Shown here: positions 30,033-39,525 of the stretch, one piece after another | Layout: every line of letters begins with the position of its first letter | Numbering within the stretch: position 1 is the first letter of the stretch | From: Croceicoccus mobilis | GTDB taxonomy: Bacteria; Pseudomonadota; Alphaproteobacteria; Sphingomonadales; Sphingomonadaceae | Length of the DNA stretch: 64,000 nt | Direction: 5' to 3' | Assembly (NCBI RefSeq): GCF_001661965.1 | Contig: NZ_LYWZ01000025.1 | Location: forward strand, 351,956-415,955 | Program-made: the position numbers and the translations under genes | The notes under the pieces: generated by a model | Database searches by the model: none | What the model was told of the DNA's origin: nothing | Seen by the model: only the letters and a program-made list of their open reading frames with translations

Positions 30033-33000
30033 AGCGCGTGGCTTTCTGGTCGAGCCATTGCAGTCGTCGGTCCAATTCGATCGCTGGGAGCGCTGCAATC
30101 AGCCGATCGAGGATCTTCGGCACGCCATACAGGTCGCTAGTGGTGCCGGGGCCAAACAGCTTCCACAGCAAGATGAGCGTCTCACGGGGAAATTTCTCGG
30201 GTGCCCCGGACCGCTCAATCACGTGGGTGCCACCATGCCCTTCTAGGAGCGACATATGCGGTAGGAGCTGCTCAAGCGCTTCGGGAAAGGCGTCGCCGCT
30301 CTCCACGGCCAGATCGGCAAAGTGTCGGCTGAACTCTCGTTCGCGAAAGCTGCGCTCTCGCGGCCAGACTGCGAGCAGCAGCGGACCTATGCCCGTCCGC
30401 CAGGCGACCGCGCGATCCTCATCGATCTGATGGATCCACTGCTTCACCAGTTCGGCCACACCGGTGCGCAAAGCCAATGGTCCAGTGCGGAGCGCTCTGG
30501 CGGCGTCGGCGACGCCCATGCCCCAGTCCGTCTCGGTCTGTTCGCCGCGCAGGATCGACAACGCTGGCGCGATGATCTTGGCGGCGGCGTTGGTTAGATC
30601 GTGGCCACGACCGGTGAGCTCGCTGACACCGCGCAGGACTGCCGCGCTAAAAGTCCTCGAGGCGACCGATGACAGGCGTGAATCGGTGACGAGAACCCGG
30701 CGCAGCGCGATGGCCTCGTCGCCGTCACCCGCCAGCGCGGCTTCAAGCAACGGCGCTACGGTCTGCCCCTCGATCGTCAGCACAAATCCGGCCGCGAACA
30801 CGAGTGCGCCCCGTGCCATGGTGCCCTGACGGCCCGGTGCCGCAACAGCCGCATCGAGCGCTACCAGCAGTTCCGGATCGATTGATTCACCCGCCTTGCG
30901 CCGGGCCTCGATGTCAATGAGCGTGGCCTGGGTTAGGCGCCCGCCCGGGGTGTTGATCAGGTCGGCATAAAGATCACGCGTGGGGTCAAGGGGCTCGGTG
31001 TCACGCGCCACGGCTGCCGCGAACAACCTTTGCCACCACGCGGCGATCGCGGGTTCGGTCTGGCGCGGCGAGGACCAGTAAAGATCGGCAAGGCGATCGA
31101 CGACCAGCGCCAGAAATGGTGCTTCGGCCAGCTCGAGCGTGGCAAAGATCGCGACGAGGAGAGGCCGGCGGTCAGGATCCTTCTCGCCTTCCGGAAAAGA
31201 CAGCGCGACCATGAGGTCTCTCCAGAGTGGCGCGTTGGCGTCATCGAGCGGCGCGTCCTTGAGCGTGTCGAACGCGCCCCTCGGGTTGGTACGACAAAAA
31301 ACGCTCCATCCTTGCTGTTTCTCGATATCATGGCTGCCGAGCACTTCGCGTGCGACCTGCAACCGCTCGCCTTCAGCGGCATCAATGATTGGCTGCGCGT
31401 CGCCTACCACCATATGGACGCCCGTCGAATAGGATCCGAAAAAGTCCTGATCCTCGACGTCGCGTGCCAAATAGACGCGCCGCGCCTTTACGGCCGCAAG
31501 CTCCACCGTACCCTCGGCCGACAGTCTTCCTGCCTGCTCTAGCATGTTGAGTCGCAGCCAAATGGCCGCGTCGAGAGCATGGCTCCTCCAGTCCGCCTGA
31601 CCAGCCTCGACCACATAGCGGTCATAATAGGCCGGCCCCTCAGTCAGGATGCGCTTTTCGACGGCGGCAACCAGATCGGCATTCGCATCCCCGGCACGGT
31701 CGCGCAGCACGAGCGCGAGCTCGCGGCGCACCGTCCAGAAGATGTCACGCGAGAGGCCCACCAGCCCGGCGAACGCTTCGTCGGCGTCGAACAGCTCCGC
31801 CTGACGCAAGCTGTGCAGCCAAAGCCGTGCCCCCAAGATGCCAGGCATGGCCTTCCAGGCTGAGGCTTGCGCGCGGACCGCATCGCGATCTTTGGCGGCC
31901 GCCGGCTTGAGCAGCCGCGCGAGCAGCTCGACCAAGAAAACCGGCCCATCATGATGCTCGTTCTGGCCGTGCGGTTCGACCGATGGCACAGCGCTGTCAT
32001 TGCCGTCATAATCGCCCTCGATCGTGCCGATATCGAGCGAAAGCCCGACCGTCGCGCGGAGCCTCGCGCTGGCGATCTCAAGCAGTACTAGCGGCTGCGG
32101 CAGCGCCAGCAATGCGGCAACGAGATCCGAAGCGCCGCCGCGGTCCGAAAGCGTCAGTCGCGGCCAGGCGAGATCGGAGAGACGCCGCGGCGGATCGACG
32201 GCGGGTTCGTCATCGAAGAAAGATCTGCCGGACCGGAGTTCGAGCGCGGGGGTCAACAAGCTCACTGCCCGTTCCATGTCGGCGTGCAGCACAACGGGGC
32301 CTTTGAGCACCTCCATCAGCGTATAGGCGCGGTCTTCCCAATGGTCGCCGCGATCGGGTCGGCTGATCGCGAGAAGGCGCCAGAGGCGGAGCCACAGAAC
32401 CGGTGCATCCTTCACTTGCCGGATCCGTCGCGCCAGTTCGTCAGCGAACGGCTTGCCGAGCTTCTCGAGCCAGTCGACCGCCCGCCGGAACCGGTCGGAC
32501 GAGGCAAGATCCCTGACAAGCCAGGCGGCGATGATCCAGGACGCGTCGCGCTCGGTCCATAATTTTCTGTCGGCGAAGAAGTCGAACCAGTCTCCGTCGA
32601 TAATGATCGGGATCGCGAGCGACCATAGGTCTCGACGGCCGCTGAACAGCCAGGCGGCGTGATCGAGTTCCGCGGCATCGGCGTCGGCGAAGGGCTTGGC
32701 GAGGATCGCCTGCGCCCACTCGCGCCGCGTCGCCCGCGGTCGCTCGACGAGGTCCGCCAGTTTTTCCAAGTCCGGCCACAGGGCGGCATGGCTGGTTGGA
32801 TTGCCGGCCGCATCGAGTTGGTATTCATAGGCGATCGGCTCGACCGCAAGCGCAGCCCAGCGGACATCCGCCAGGTCGCGCGTCACCACCGCGTCAATCG
32901 CATAGACTGGGCGCAGATCGGGAAAGCGCTGCCGATCCGCTTCGAGGACGTTTAGAAAATATCGTACCGGCGCGTCGCCGGCACTGTAGCCGACCAGCAC

Positions 33001-33639
33001 GACGGTTTTGGTGCGGCAGAGGTCAAACAGGAACCGCGACGCCCAGCCCGATCGCATATAAGCATCGCCATAGTCTGCGCTCGTCACGACTAGCGGTGTT
33101 TCATCTAGGCCGACATCCGGGTCAGCAATCCGACCGTGAATATGGATAATCCCGCCGAACCCAGCGCTGCCTGGCGGCGGCAGATCCTGCCCGGCAAAGC
33201 TGAAGGTACGGACCTGATCGGCATCCTCGGTCTCCATCAGAGCGCGCTCGATCAGCGTGTCAAAATTGGTGGTCACGATTGCCGGGCGATTTTCGAGATC
33301 GCGCGACAGGCGCAGGATGGTGCGATGATGCGAGAGATCCGCATCAGCGGGCGGCTGCAACTCCGCCACGACCGCGCGAGTCATTTCGGCTGGATTGACG
33401 ATCCGGCGGCTGAGCGACCCTAACGCTTCCTCGAACCGATTCTCTTTGAACGATAATTGCTCCGACGCGCTCATTTCGACGTTGAGACTCGCGAAGCAGC
33501 GTGTCACGAGCGCGCCGAAACCAGGCAATTGCGGCGCGCTTACGCCCGCGCCGCACAAGAAGACGACATCACCGGTCAAAAGAGCTTCGACCAGCTGCTC
33601 GGGAAATTCCGGTCCAGCCTCAGAAAAGCGAAGGCTCAT
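30025..33639 (-). CDS. SIR2-domain defence-associated protein (DSR-like)
   Basis: This 1204-aa protein has an N-terminal SIR2-like domain: GAGVS at residues 30-34, TTNFDTLIERA at 123, the HIHG histidine at 166-169 and GYSAGD at 217-222. These are the NAD+-binding and catalytic elements of the family. The remaining 950 residues are helical and repetitive with no known domain, matching the plan of defence-associated sirtuins (DSR1/DSR2), which deplete NAD+ on phage infection. The C-terminal part may be the phage sensor. The gene is translationally coupled to the HEPN-like gene. Partner and trigger are unknown. Confidence 0.82.
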   Translation of the reverse strand: MSLRFSEAGPEFPEQLVEALLTGDVVFLCGAGVSAPQLPGFGALVTRCFASLNVEMSASEQLSFKENRFEEALGSLSRRIVNPAEMTRAVVAELQPPADADLSHHRTILRLSRDLENRPAIVTTNFDTLIERALMETEDADQVRTFSFAGQDLPPPGSAGFGGIIHIHGRIADPDVGLDETPLVVTSADYGDAYMRSGWASRFLFDLCRTKTVVLVGYSAGDAPVRYFLNVLEADRQRFPDLRPVYAIDAVVTRDLADVRWAALAVEPIAYEYQLDAAGNPTSHAALWPDLEKLADLVERPRATRREWAQAILAKPFADADAAELDHAAWLFSGRRDLWSLAIPIIIDGDWFDFFADRKLWTERDASWIIAAWLVRDLASSDRFRRAVDWLEKLGKPFADELARRIRQVKDAPVLWLRLWRLLAISRPDRGDHWEDRAYTLMEVLKGPVVLHADMERAVSLLTPALELRSGRSFFDDEPAVDPPRRLSDLAWPRLTLSDRGGASDLVAALLALPQPLVLLEIASARLRATVGLSLDIGTIEGDYDGNDSAVPSVEPHGQNEHHDGPVFLVELLARLLKPAAAKDRDAVRAQASAWKAMPGILGARLWLHSLRQAELFDADEAFAGLVGLSRDIFWTVRRELALVLRDRAGDANADLVAAVEKRILTEGPAYYDRYVVEAGQADWRSHALDAAIWLRLNMLEQAGRLSAEGTVELAAVKARRVYLARDVEDQDFFGSYSTGVHMVVGDAQPIIDAAEGERLQVAREVLGSHDIEKQQGWSVFCRTNPRGAFDTLKDAPLDDANAPLWRDLMVALSFPEGEKDPDRRPLLVAIFATLELAEAPFLALVVDRLADLYWSSPRQTEPAIAAWWQRLFAAAVARDTEPLDPTRDLYADLINTPGGRLTQATLIDIEARRKAGESIDPELLVALDAAVAAPGRQGTMARGALVFAAGFVLTIEGQTVAPLLEAALAGDGDEAIALRRVLVTDSRLSSVASRTFSAAVLRGVSELTGRGHDLTNAAAKIIAPALSILRGEQTETDWGMGVADAARALRTGPLALRTGVAELVKQWIHQIDEDRAVAWRTGIGPLLLAVWPRERSFREREFSRHFADLAVESGDAFPEALEQLLPHMSLLEGHGGTHVIERSGAPEKFPRETLILLWKLFGPGTTSDLYGVPKILDRLIAALPAIELDRRLQWLDQKATRYE

Positions 33640-34144
33640 CTCTAACAGCCCGGCATTTGCGCACGATGATGCAGGCGGAGTGGCGCTGTTACTGCGACCA
33701 CCGGCCGCCCTTTAAAAGCCGCTGATGAGGGATCGTTGAACATAGAGCCAACATCCGGGAACCGCGTCCCGCTGTCTAGTGGCGGAGAACACTGCTGGCG
33801 ATTTACGTCGCGAGTGTTTGCCATTCTTAATCCACGATGCTCAGAGCTGACCGCGCCGGTCTTTCCGGTTGCACGCATTTAAGTCCAAAGCTGCCTCACC
33901 GCAGACGGCCTCGCCTCGGTGGATCGACGATTGCATCCGCGTAAGGCGTGAGTGTCTACTCTCGCCCAAAGACGTCATTCAATTGGGGCGTCGGGAACGA
34001 CGGCTTCGTCCCACACTCAGTCATTGTCCGTGCAGATCCGGCGATCCGCTGCCAAGGCATGAGAGGGGAGTGGGCTTTGCCCTGATTGAGCCGATTGGGC
34101 GTCGATGGTCGATGGCACCGGGCTCACAGTCAGGAGTGTGTCCC
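33640..34144. other. 505-bp intergenic region, divergent promoters
   Basis: It separates the SIR2 operon (minus) from the parB-like gene (plus). No open frame here looks like a gene. The left 150 bp are relatively AT-rich and should contain the SIR2 promoter. I see no LexA box and no strong palindrome. Confidence 0.5.
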
Positions 34145-36133
34145 ATGATCAAATCGATCCCGCTGAACAAGCTCGTCCAGTCTCCTTGCAATGTCCGCCG
34201 TCACAGCGATCCGGCAGCAGATGCTGAGCTTAAAGCCAGCATCGCAGCCCATGGGCTGCTGCAAAACCTCATTGTCAGGCCTACTGCAAAGGGCAAATTC
34301 GAGGTCGAAGCCGGCGAGCGCCGCCGTCGCGCGATGCTTGCGCTCGTGGACGACAAGATCCTCGCGCGTGATCACGAAGTCACGTGCCTCGTGCTCGCGG
34401 ACAGCGCTGAAGCGGCCGTCGAGACCAGCCTCGCGGAAAACTTCCACCGCCTCGCCATGAACCCGTCCGACGAAGCCCAGGCTTTTGCGGCGCTCGTGGC
34501 AGGCGGTGCGACTGTCGAGGACGTTGCTCGCCGCTTCGGTCTGACCGTCCGCTTCGTCGAGGGCCGTCTGCGCCTCGCGACGCTTGCGCCCGTCGTATTC
34601 GAGGCACTGGCATCGGGTCAAATCACGCTCGACATCGCCAAGGCTTTCGGCGCGACCTCGGACCAGGACATCCAGGCCCGGGTGTTCGAGCAGGTTTCCT
34701 CGGCCTACTATGCGCCCAATCCCGACAGCATCCGGCGCATGGTCCTGTCGGGCACGGTCCGGGGTAGCGACCCGCGCGCCCGCCTTGTCGGCCGCGACGC
34801 CTACATTGCCGCCGGCGGCCGGATCGAGCGCGAACTGTTCGACGACGACGATAGCGAATCCTGGGTCGATTTTGCGCTGCTCGAAAGCCTTGCCGCCGCG
34901 AAGATGGAAGAGCAGGCCAAAGCCCTCGCCGCCGAGCAGGGTCTTGCCTGGGTCAAGCCGACGCTCGATCCCTATGCCAGCCACGATCTGGTCGAAGGGC
35001 TGGTCCGGCTTCCTACCGAACCGGCGCCATTGACCGACGCAGAATTGGCGAGGCTCGACGAACTCGATACCTCCTATGACGAGCATGCGGCGATCCTCGA
35101 GGGTGAGGACAGTGCCGAGGAGGCTGTGGCTGCGGCCGAAGCCGCTATCGAGGCCATCGAACGCGAGTGCCAGGAAATTCGTGCCCGCCCGCCCGTCATC
35201 GCGGCGGAACTCAAGGCCGAGGCAGGGATGATCCTGGTGCTCTCGCGCGATGGCACGCCGGTTCTTCAGCCGGTGTTCTACGGCGAGCGTCGGGCTGAAA
35301 CCGCCGAAGCCGACGAAGGAATCGAAGTCGTTGCTGGCGGTGAAGGTCCGGACAGGCGCCGGACGACCTTATCCAAGCGCCTGGTTGACGAGCTCGCGAT
35401 GCAGCGCCGCGATGTTCTGGCACTGCATGTCGCATCTGACCCCGGTCTGGCGCTCGACATCATGGTCTTCACGCTCGCCGATGCCGATACCCACGACTGG
35501 CGGGCGCGGACTGCGACCACGCTGCGCGCGCCTGTTCCGGCAGGCCCGATCATCGGCTTCGAGGCCAAGGATGCTCCGGCGAGCAGCGGGCTTGCCGAGC
35601 TCAGGTCCAGTCTCGACGAAAGCTGGCGCGCTGGTGACGATGCGATCTCCCGCTTCGATCTGTTTCGGGCGCTACCCGATGACAGCCGCGCGGCTTGGCT
35701 GGGTTACGTTGTCGCCCGGTCGCTCGAGGCGAGCCTCAACATGACGGGCGAGCGTCAGCTGCCGTTCCAGGATCACCTTGGCAGCCTGATCGGCATCGAC
35801 ATGGCGCAGTGGTGGCGCCCGACAGCAGCCAACTACTTCGACCGGGTATCGAAGCAGGTGATCCTCGACGCGCTGACCGATGTTGGCGGTCTCGAGCTCT
35901 CTTCGCGCTTCGCCTCGGTCAAGAAGGGTGACCTCGCGATGAGCGCCGAGCGCGTCTTCGCCGGCACCTACATCACCGAGGTCGAGGTCCGCGAAAGGGC
36001 CTTGGCCTGGGTGCCTGAGGTCATGCGCTTCGCTCGCCCTACGCCGGAGGCGGGCGAAGCCAACATCGACGCAAGCGACGCTGAGTCGGGTATCGACGGC
36101 AAAATTCATACCCCCCGCGAGCTGGCCGCCTGA
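34145..36133 (+). CDS. large ParB/RepB/Spo0J-family protein
   Basis: A 662-aa protein with a ParB N-terminal domain (residues 1-100: MIKSIPLNKLVQSPCNVRRH, HGLLQNLIVRP, EAGERRRRAML) and a helix-turn-helix (VEDVARRFGLTVRFVEGRLR, near residue 125), followed by about 500 residues not found in chromosomal ParB. The long form is typical of alphaproteobacterial plasmids and conjugative elements, where it acts without an adjacent ParA; none is visible here. A role in transcription or maintenance of the element is inferred. The frame is open further upstream, but ATG 34145 starts the conserved domain. A strong terminator follows. Confidence 0.85.
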   Translation: MIKSIPLNKLVQSPCNVRRHSDPAADAELKASIAAHGLLQNLIVRPTAKGKFEVEAGERRRRAMLALVDDKILARDHEVTCLVLADSAEAAVETSLAENFHRLAMNPSDEAQAFAALVAGGATVEDVARRFGLTVRFVEGRLRLATLAPVVFEALASGQITLDIAKAFGATSDQDIQARVFEQVSSAYYAPNPDSIRRMVLSGTVRGSDPRARLVGRDAYIAAGGRIERELFDDDDSESWVDFALLESLAAAKMEEQAKALAAEQGLAWVKPTLDPYASHDLVEGLVRLPTEPAPLTDAELARLDELDTSYDEHAAILEGEDSAEEAVAAAEAAIEAIERECQEIRARPPVIAAELKAEAGMILVLSRDGTPVLQPVFYGERRAETAEADEGIEVVAGGEGPDRRRTTLSKRLVDELAMQRRDVLALHVASDPGLALDIMVFTLADADTHDWRARTATTLRAPVPAGPIIGFEAKDAPASSGLAELRSSLDESWRAGDDAISRFDLFRALPDDSRAAWLGYVVARSLEASLNMTGERQLPFQDHLGSLIGIDMAQWWRPTAANYFDRVSKQVILDALTDVGGLELSSRFASVKKGDLAMSAERVFAGTYITEVEVRERALAWVPEVMRFARPTPEAGEANIDASDAESGIDGKIHTPRELAA

Positions 36134-36169
36134 CCTCCTCCTGACAGGCAAGGCCGCTCGTACCTCGAG

Positions 36170-36210
36170 AAGCGGTCCTTCGGCTTACGCCGGAGGGCCG
36201 CTTCCTTTTT
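36170..36210 (+). terminator. Rho-independent terminator after the parB-like gene
   Basis: A 15-bp stem (AAGCGGTCCTTCGGC with GCCGGAGGGCCGCTT, two G-U pairs) with a 4-nt loop, followed by CCTTTTT. Confidence 0.8.
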
Positions 36211-36300
36211 GGAAGCAGAGCAGAGGGGGCCCGTGAACCTGTGGCACTGACCGGCGAACCTGTCGCCGACTGTCCAGATGCCTCAATCAGGAGAACCATC

Positions 36301-37242
36301 ATGGCCTATCGCAAAGGGCAGAGCAGCGGCTTGTCGCCCGCCGCCCGTATCACCCTGGAAATCATCGCCCGTCTGGAAGCAGGCACGAAGCCGTGGATCA
36401 AGCCGTGGCGCGGTGTCCCGGTCTCCCGGCCCTTGCGGGCGTGCGGGATTCCGTACCGGGGCATGAACGTGTTTTGGTTGTGGATGGTCGCCGACATGTG
36501 CGGCTACGCTTCGCCGTTCTGGATGACCTACAACCAGGCAAAATCGCTCGGAGCCCAGGTCCGCAAAGGCGAGAAGTCGACCATCGCGATCTTCTACAAG
36601 AGCTACACCAAAGAGGTGGAAGCGCCCGATACCGGCGAAAAGACCGACGAAGCCCGCCGGGTGCTCAAGGCCTATCCGGTCTTCAATGCCGATCAGGTCG
36701 AAGGTCTGCCCGAGCGCTTTCATCCGGCCGCGACGTTGGAACTGGTCGAGCCTGAAGGGCGCGAGGCTGACCTCGACGCGTTCTTCGCTGCCATCCCCGT
36801 TAATCTGCGCCATCAGGGCTGCGACGCCTATTACGAACCTACCGCCGATCGCGTCACGATGCCGCCGGTCAGCCTGTTTGGCGGCTTCGACCACTACTAT
36901 GCCACGCTCGCCCACGAGCTGTCGCACTGGACCGGCCATGTCAGCCGGCTGGGACGTAATCTCAAGAACCGCTTCGGCACGGCGGCCTATGCCGCCGAGG
37001 AACTGGTCGCGGAACTCTCCAGCGCGATGCTGGGCGCCGAGCTGGGGCTGCCGGTCACGCACCTCGACAGCCACGCAAGCTATATCGAGCATTGGCTCAA
37101 GCTTCTGAAAGACGATGACCGCGCCATCCTGACCGCTGCAGCCAAGGCCGAAGAAGCCGCGAGCCTGCTGCTGAAGCTCGGCGGGAGGGTCACCCCTGAC
37201 CAGTTTGACGACGCGTCAGACGACGCTGCGCTCGCGGCCTGA
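36301..37242 (+). CDS. ardC: ArdC-type antirestriction protein with zincin domain
   Basis: This 313-aa protein has an N-terminal ssDNA-binding ArdC-N domain (residues 10-140, with KPWIKPWRG and FWLWMVADMCGYAS) and a C-terminal metalloprotease-like domain with the zinc motif HELSHWTGH (near 220) and the downstream Glu in EELVAELSSAM. ArdC proteins are delivered during conjugation and shield the entering single strand from host restriction; the protease activity of the zincin fold is not established. The start at 36301 is an ATG 12 bp behind a GGAG-like site. Confidence 0.9.
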   Translation: MAYRKGQSSGLSPAARITLEIIARLEAGTKPWIKPWRGVPVSRPLRACGIPYRGMNVFWLWMVADMCGYASPFWMTYNQAKSLGAQVRKGEKSTIAIFYKSYTKEVEAPDTGEKTDEARRVLKAYPVFNADQVEGLPERFHPAATLELVEPEGREADLDAFFAAIPVNLRHQGCDAYYEPTADRVTMPPVSLFGGFDHYYATLAHELSHWTGHVSRLGRNLKNRFGTAAYAAEELVAELSSAMLGAELGLPVTHLDSHASYIEHWLKLLKDDDRAILTAAAKAEEAASLLLKLGGRVTPDQFDDASDDAALAA

Positions 37243-37253
37243 GGGAGGATGTC

Positions 37254-37676
37254 ATGGGCCGATCGGTCAGCTATCCAAGCGGGGCAATCGTCGCATTCAC
37301 GGTTCTCGAGGTCGAAGCCGAGGACGACTGGGAATTCGAGTACGAATGGCTGCGCGAGGATCTGCGCGAGCGGGCCGCCAAAGCCTTCCCGTCGCTGATC
37401 CCGCATGACGGCTGGCGCGGCCGGGAGGAACGGATCCTCATGCGCAATGCCTATGCGGATTTCGGTGTGTCGGTCTATGGCGGGCTGGTTGCCGTCTGGA
37501 TCGTCGAACGCGATGATGGGGCCTATTGGGACGCCGATTGGCGCACGGCCCGCTCACCGCGGGCACAGCGCTGGCTGTCCCAGATCGCATCCCGTTTCGA
37601 TGCCTTGTTTGGCGACTACGATTGCCTCGGGCACATGTCGAACGGCGAGGGGGTCTACACCAAACGCGCAGCTTGA
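37254..37676 (+). CDS. conserved hypothetical protein, DUF-type, mobile-element associated
   Basis: A 140-aa mixed alpha/beta protein (VAFTVLEVEAEDDWEFEYEW, then ILMRNAYADFGVSVYGGLVA). I recognise the style of small genes that follow ardC in sphingomonad conjugative elements but not a function. It starts 11 bases after the ardC stop with AGGGAGGA in front, so it is probably co-transcribed. The C-terminal half is rich in aromatic and charged residues. No enzymatic motif is visible. Confidence 0.7.
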   Translation: MGRSVSYPSGAIVAFTVLEVEAEDDWEFEYEWLREDLRERAAKAFPSLIPHDGWRGREERILMRNAYADFGVSVYGGLVAVWIVERDDGAYWDADWRTARSPRAQRWLSQIASRFDALFGDYDCLGHMSNGEGVYTKRAA

Positions 37677-37977
37677 GGCCTGTGAGTTGGGTGGTCGCGG
37701 CGCTGGGTTGCCATCCCTGACTGCACTTTGCCGGCCGCTCATGGTCTGTCGCCATGCGAGAGAGGCCCTGGGCCAGCCGCCAGTCTTGCGCAACCCGGCT
37801 TGGGCGGGCCCGTGTTGGCCTTGGCCCTTCGGGCTTAAGGCCTGCCCGCGCCAGCCCGCCAAGCCGGGTTTCCCCTGACGGGTGCGCAATCCTGCCTGAA
37901 TGCTGGCCCTGACGGGCTCTCGCTGGCGCAGCCATGAACGGGTGCGTCGGCCTCACGCCAGTCAGGAGGACTTCCCC
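37677..37977. other. 301-bp non-coding region with a large hairpin
   Basis: No convincing gene. The centre (37792-37871) folds into a long stem-loop, described separately. The rest is GC-rich and ends in the AGGAGG ribosome site of the DUF2493 gene. Confidence 0.6.
37792..37871 (+). other. 80-nt stem-loop, possible structured leader or terminator
   Basis: The outer arms AACCCGGCTTGGGCGGGC (37792-37809) and GCCCGCCAAGCCGGGTT pair over 17 bp with one bulged G. A second, internal hairpin (GCCC-TTC-GGGC) sits in the loop. A run of only three T residues follows, so simple termination is not obvious. It could be a regulatory leader of the DUF2493 gene or an attenuator. Confidence 0.5.
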
Positions 37978-38931
37978 ATGCACACGTCATTTGCCGATCA
38001 ACTCGCCGGGCTCGATCTCGCCGGTTTCTCGATTGGACCCGCTCCCCTATCGACAAGCGATTTCCCGGTCCGGGAGGCGGTTGTCCAAACCCTCGAAGCG
38101 GTCTGGTCCGATCTTTTCGCCATGGTGTCCGGGACCGCTCTTGAAGCCGACGCCGAGGATCTTGGCTGGGCCTTCGTCAACATCTTCCACCGCTCCGCCG
38201 AACGCAAATCGACGGCCCTTGACCGGGCGACCGACGAGGTCCGCGCGCTGATTGCTACGGCCGATGGATCCGAGGTCCACACCGATGAACTCGAGACCCA
38301 GGTCGAGCGGGCGCAGTGCGCCGAAAGTGCGATGCTGGCGCTCGAGGAGATGCGCGAGGTCGCAGCAGCCCTTTACCTCAACGAGTTCGGGTCATCGTGG
38401 AAGCCGGTCTCCAGTTCTCGCTTCAATCACAGCGTCATGCTTACCTCCGCGCTGGTCGAAGGGCGCGATTTCCTGCGCGCCCGTGCCGAGGCCAAACGCC
38501 GTGCAGCGGTGCCCGAAGGAACCCCGGTCGTCTTCGCTGGCGGGCGCACCCGTCATGGATGCGAAAAGGATGCACTGACCTTCGGCAACAATGTCTGGGC
38601 CACCCTCGACAAGGTTCGCGACCGCGTGCCCGACATGGTGCTCATCCATGGCGGTGATACCAAGGGCGTTGACCGTCTGGCATCAAGCTGGGCCGAACGG
38701 CGCGGCATCCCGCAGGTCACGTTCTCGCTCGATATGCGCCTGGGTGCCCGTGCCGGCTTCAAGCGCAACGAGCGTATGCTCTCCCTCGATCCGCGTTACG
38801 TCATCGCCTTTCCGGGCAATGGTGTGCTCGAACGTCTGGTCATCGAAGCCAAGGCTCGGCGGATCACCGTTGTCGATCGGCGCGGGCCCCTCGGCACCAA
38901 TCCGAAGAGCACTTCGGCAGGCACTGACTGA
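37978..38931 (+). CDS. DUF2493 (SLOG-like) protein
   Basis: A 317-aa protein with a helical N-terminal part (residues 1-170) and a C-terminal DUF2493 domain, a Rossmann-like fold of the SLOG superfamily: VVFAGGRTRHG near 182, VLIHGGDTKGVDRLASSW near 220 and AFPGNG near 278. SLOG proteins bind nucleotides or nucleotide-derived ligands; the role in this element family is unknown. ATG 37978 follows CAGGAGGAC. It is one of a row of small genes always found between ardC and ssb in such elements, as I recall; this is not checked. Confidence 0.8.
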   Translation: MHTSFADQLAGLDLAGFSIGPAPLSTSDFPVREAVVQTLEAVWSDLFAMVSGTALEADAEDLGWAFVNIFHRSAERKSTALDRATDEVRALIATADGSEVHTDELETQVERAQCAESAMLALEEMREVAAALYLNEFGSSWKPVSSSRFNHSVMLTSALVEGRDFLRARAEAKRRAAVPEGTPVVFAGGRTRHGCEKDALTFGNNVWATLDKVRDRVPDMVLIHGGDTKGVDRLASSWAERRGIPQVTFSLDMRLGARAGFKRNERMLSLDPRYVIAFPGNGVLERLVIEAKARRITVVDRRGPLGTNPKSTSAGTD

Positions 38932-38948
38932 GGTCATGCCGGTCCTCG

Positions 38949-38973
38949 CGCCAGCGCCGGGTCGGCGCTGGCG
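38949..38973 (+). terminator. GC-rich hairpin after the DUF2493 gene
   Basis: A perfect 11-bp stem (CGCCAGCGCCG with its complement) and a 3-nt loop. There is no T-run, so it may work as an RNA-stabilising or pausing structure rather than a terminator. Confidence 0.5.
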
Positions 38974-39053
38974 TCGTCCGTCAGAGGAAAGGCGCGCGCC
39001 TGTCGTTTGGAGCCAGCGAATTGCCGTTGGCTTCAGTTACCAGGAGGCATTCC

Positions 39054-39515
39054 ATGATCGATATCGAGGCTGTGATGGCCGACTTTGCCGTTCGCCAGGC
39101 CGAGCGGCAAGTGCAAGTGGCCGAAGAAATCCAACAGCTCAAGGCAGCCATTCTTCCGCGCTTGCAGGACGCTGGGATTGCCCGGGTCGAGATCCATTTC
39201 GACGGATGCGGCGACAGCGGTGCCGTTGAAGAATGTGCATGCCTCGATGCAGCCGGCGCGGCGATCCCGTGCCCGGAAGTCTCCCGCATGGAAATCGAAG
39301 CAGACAACGTTGGTCGCGCTGGTCCCGAAGAGCTGCAATCAATCGGCCAGGCACTTGAACAGCTGACCTATCTGGCGCTCGAACGCCACCATCCGGGCTG
39401 GGAGATCAATGACGGTGCATGCGGCCAACTCGTGATCGATGTGGCTGAAGCGACTTTCGTGCTCGACTGCAGTCTGCGCTTCATCGCCACCGATGATCAT
39501 TCGACCGAGCTCTAG
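39054..39515 (+). CDS. conserved hypothetical protein (DUF6878-like)
   Basis: The 153-aa product opens with a coiled helix (MADFAVRQAERQVQVAEEIQ) and continues with an alpha/beta domain (VEIHFDGCGDSGAVEECACL) typical of DUF6878 proteins of alphaproteobacterial mobile elements. The function is unknown. A strong ribosome site CAGGAGGC precedes ATG 39054. The next gene begins 10 bases after its stop, so both are probably in one operon. Confidence 0.72.
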   Translation: MIDIEAVMADFAVRQAERQVQVAEEIQQLKAAILPRLQDAGIARVEIHFDGCGDSGAVEECACLDAAGAAIPCPEVSRMEIEADNVGRAGPEELQSIGQALEQLTYLALERHHPGWEINDGACGQLVIDVAEATFVLDCSLRFIATDDHSTEL

Positions 39516-39525
39516 GAGATCAGGC

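Noticed and set aside
33869..34144. 92-codon upstream extension of the parB-like gene
   Set aside because: The conserved ParB start (MIKSIPLNKLVQSP) begins at 34145. The upstream residues are irregular, rich in Arg and Cys, and look untranslated.
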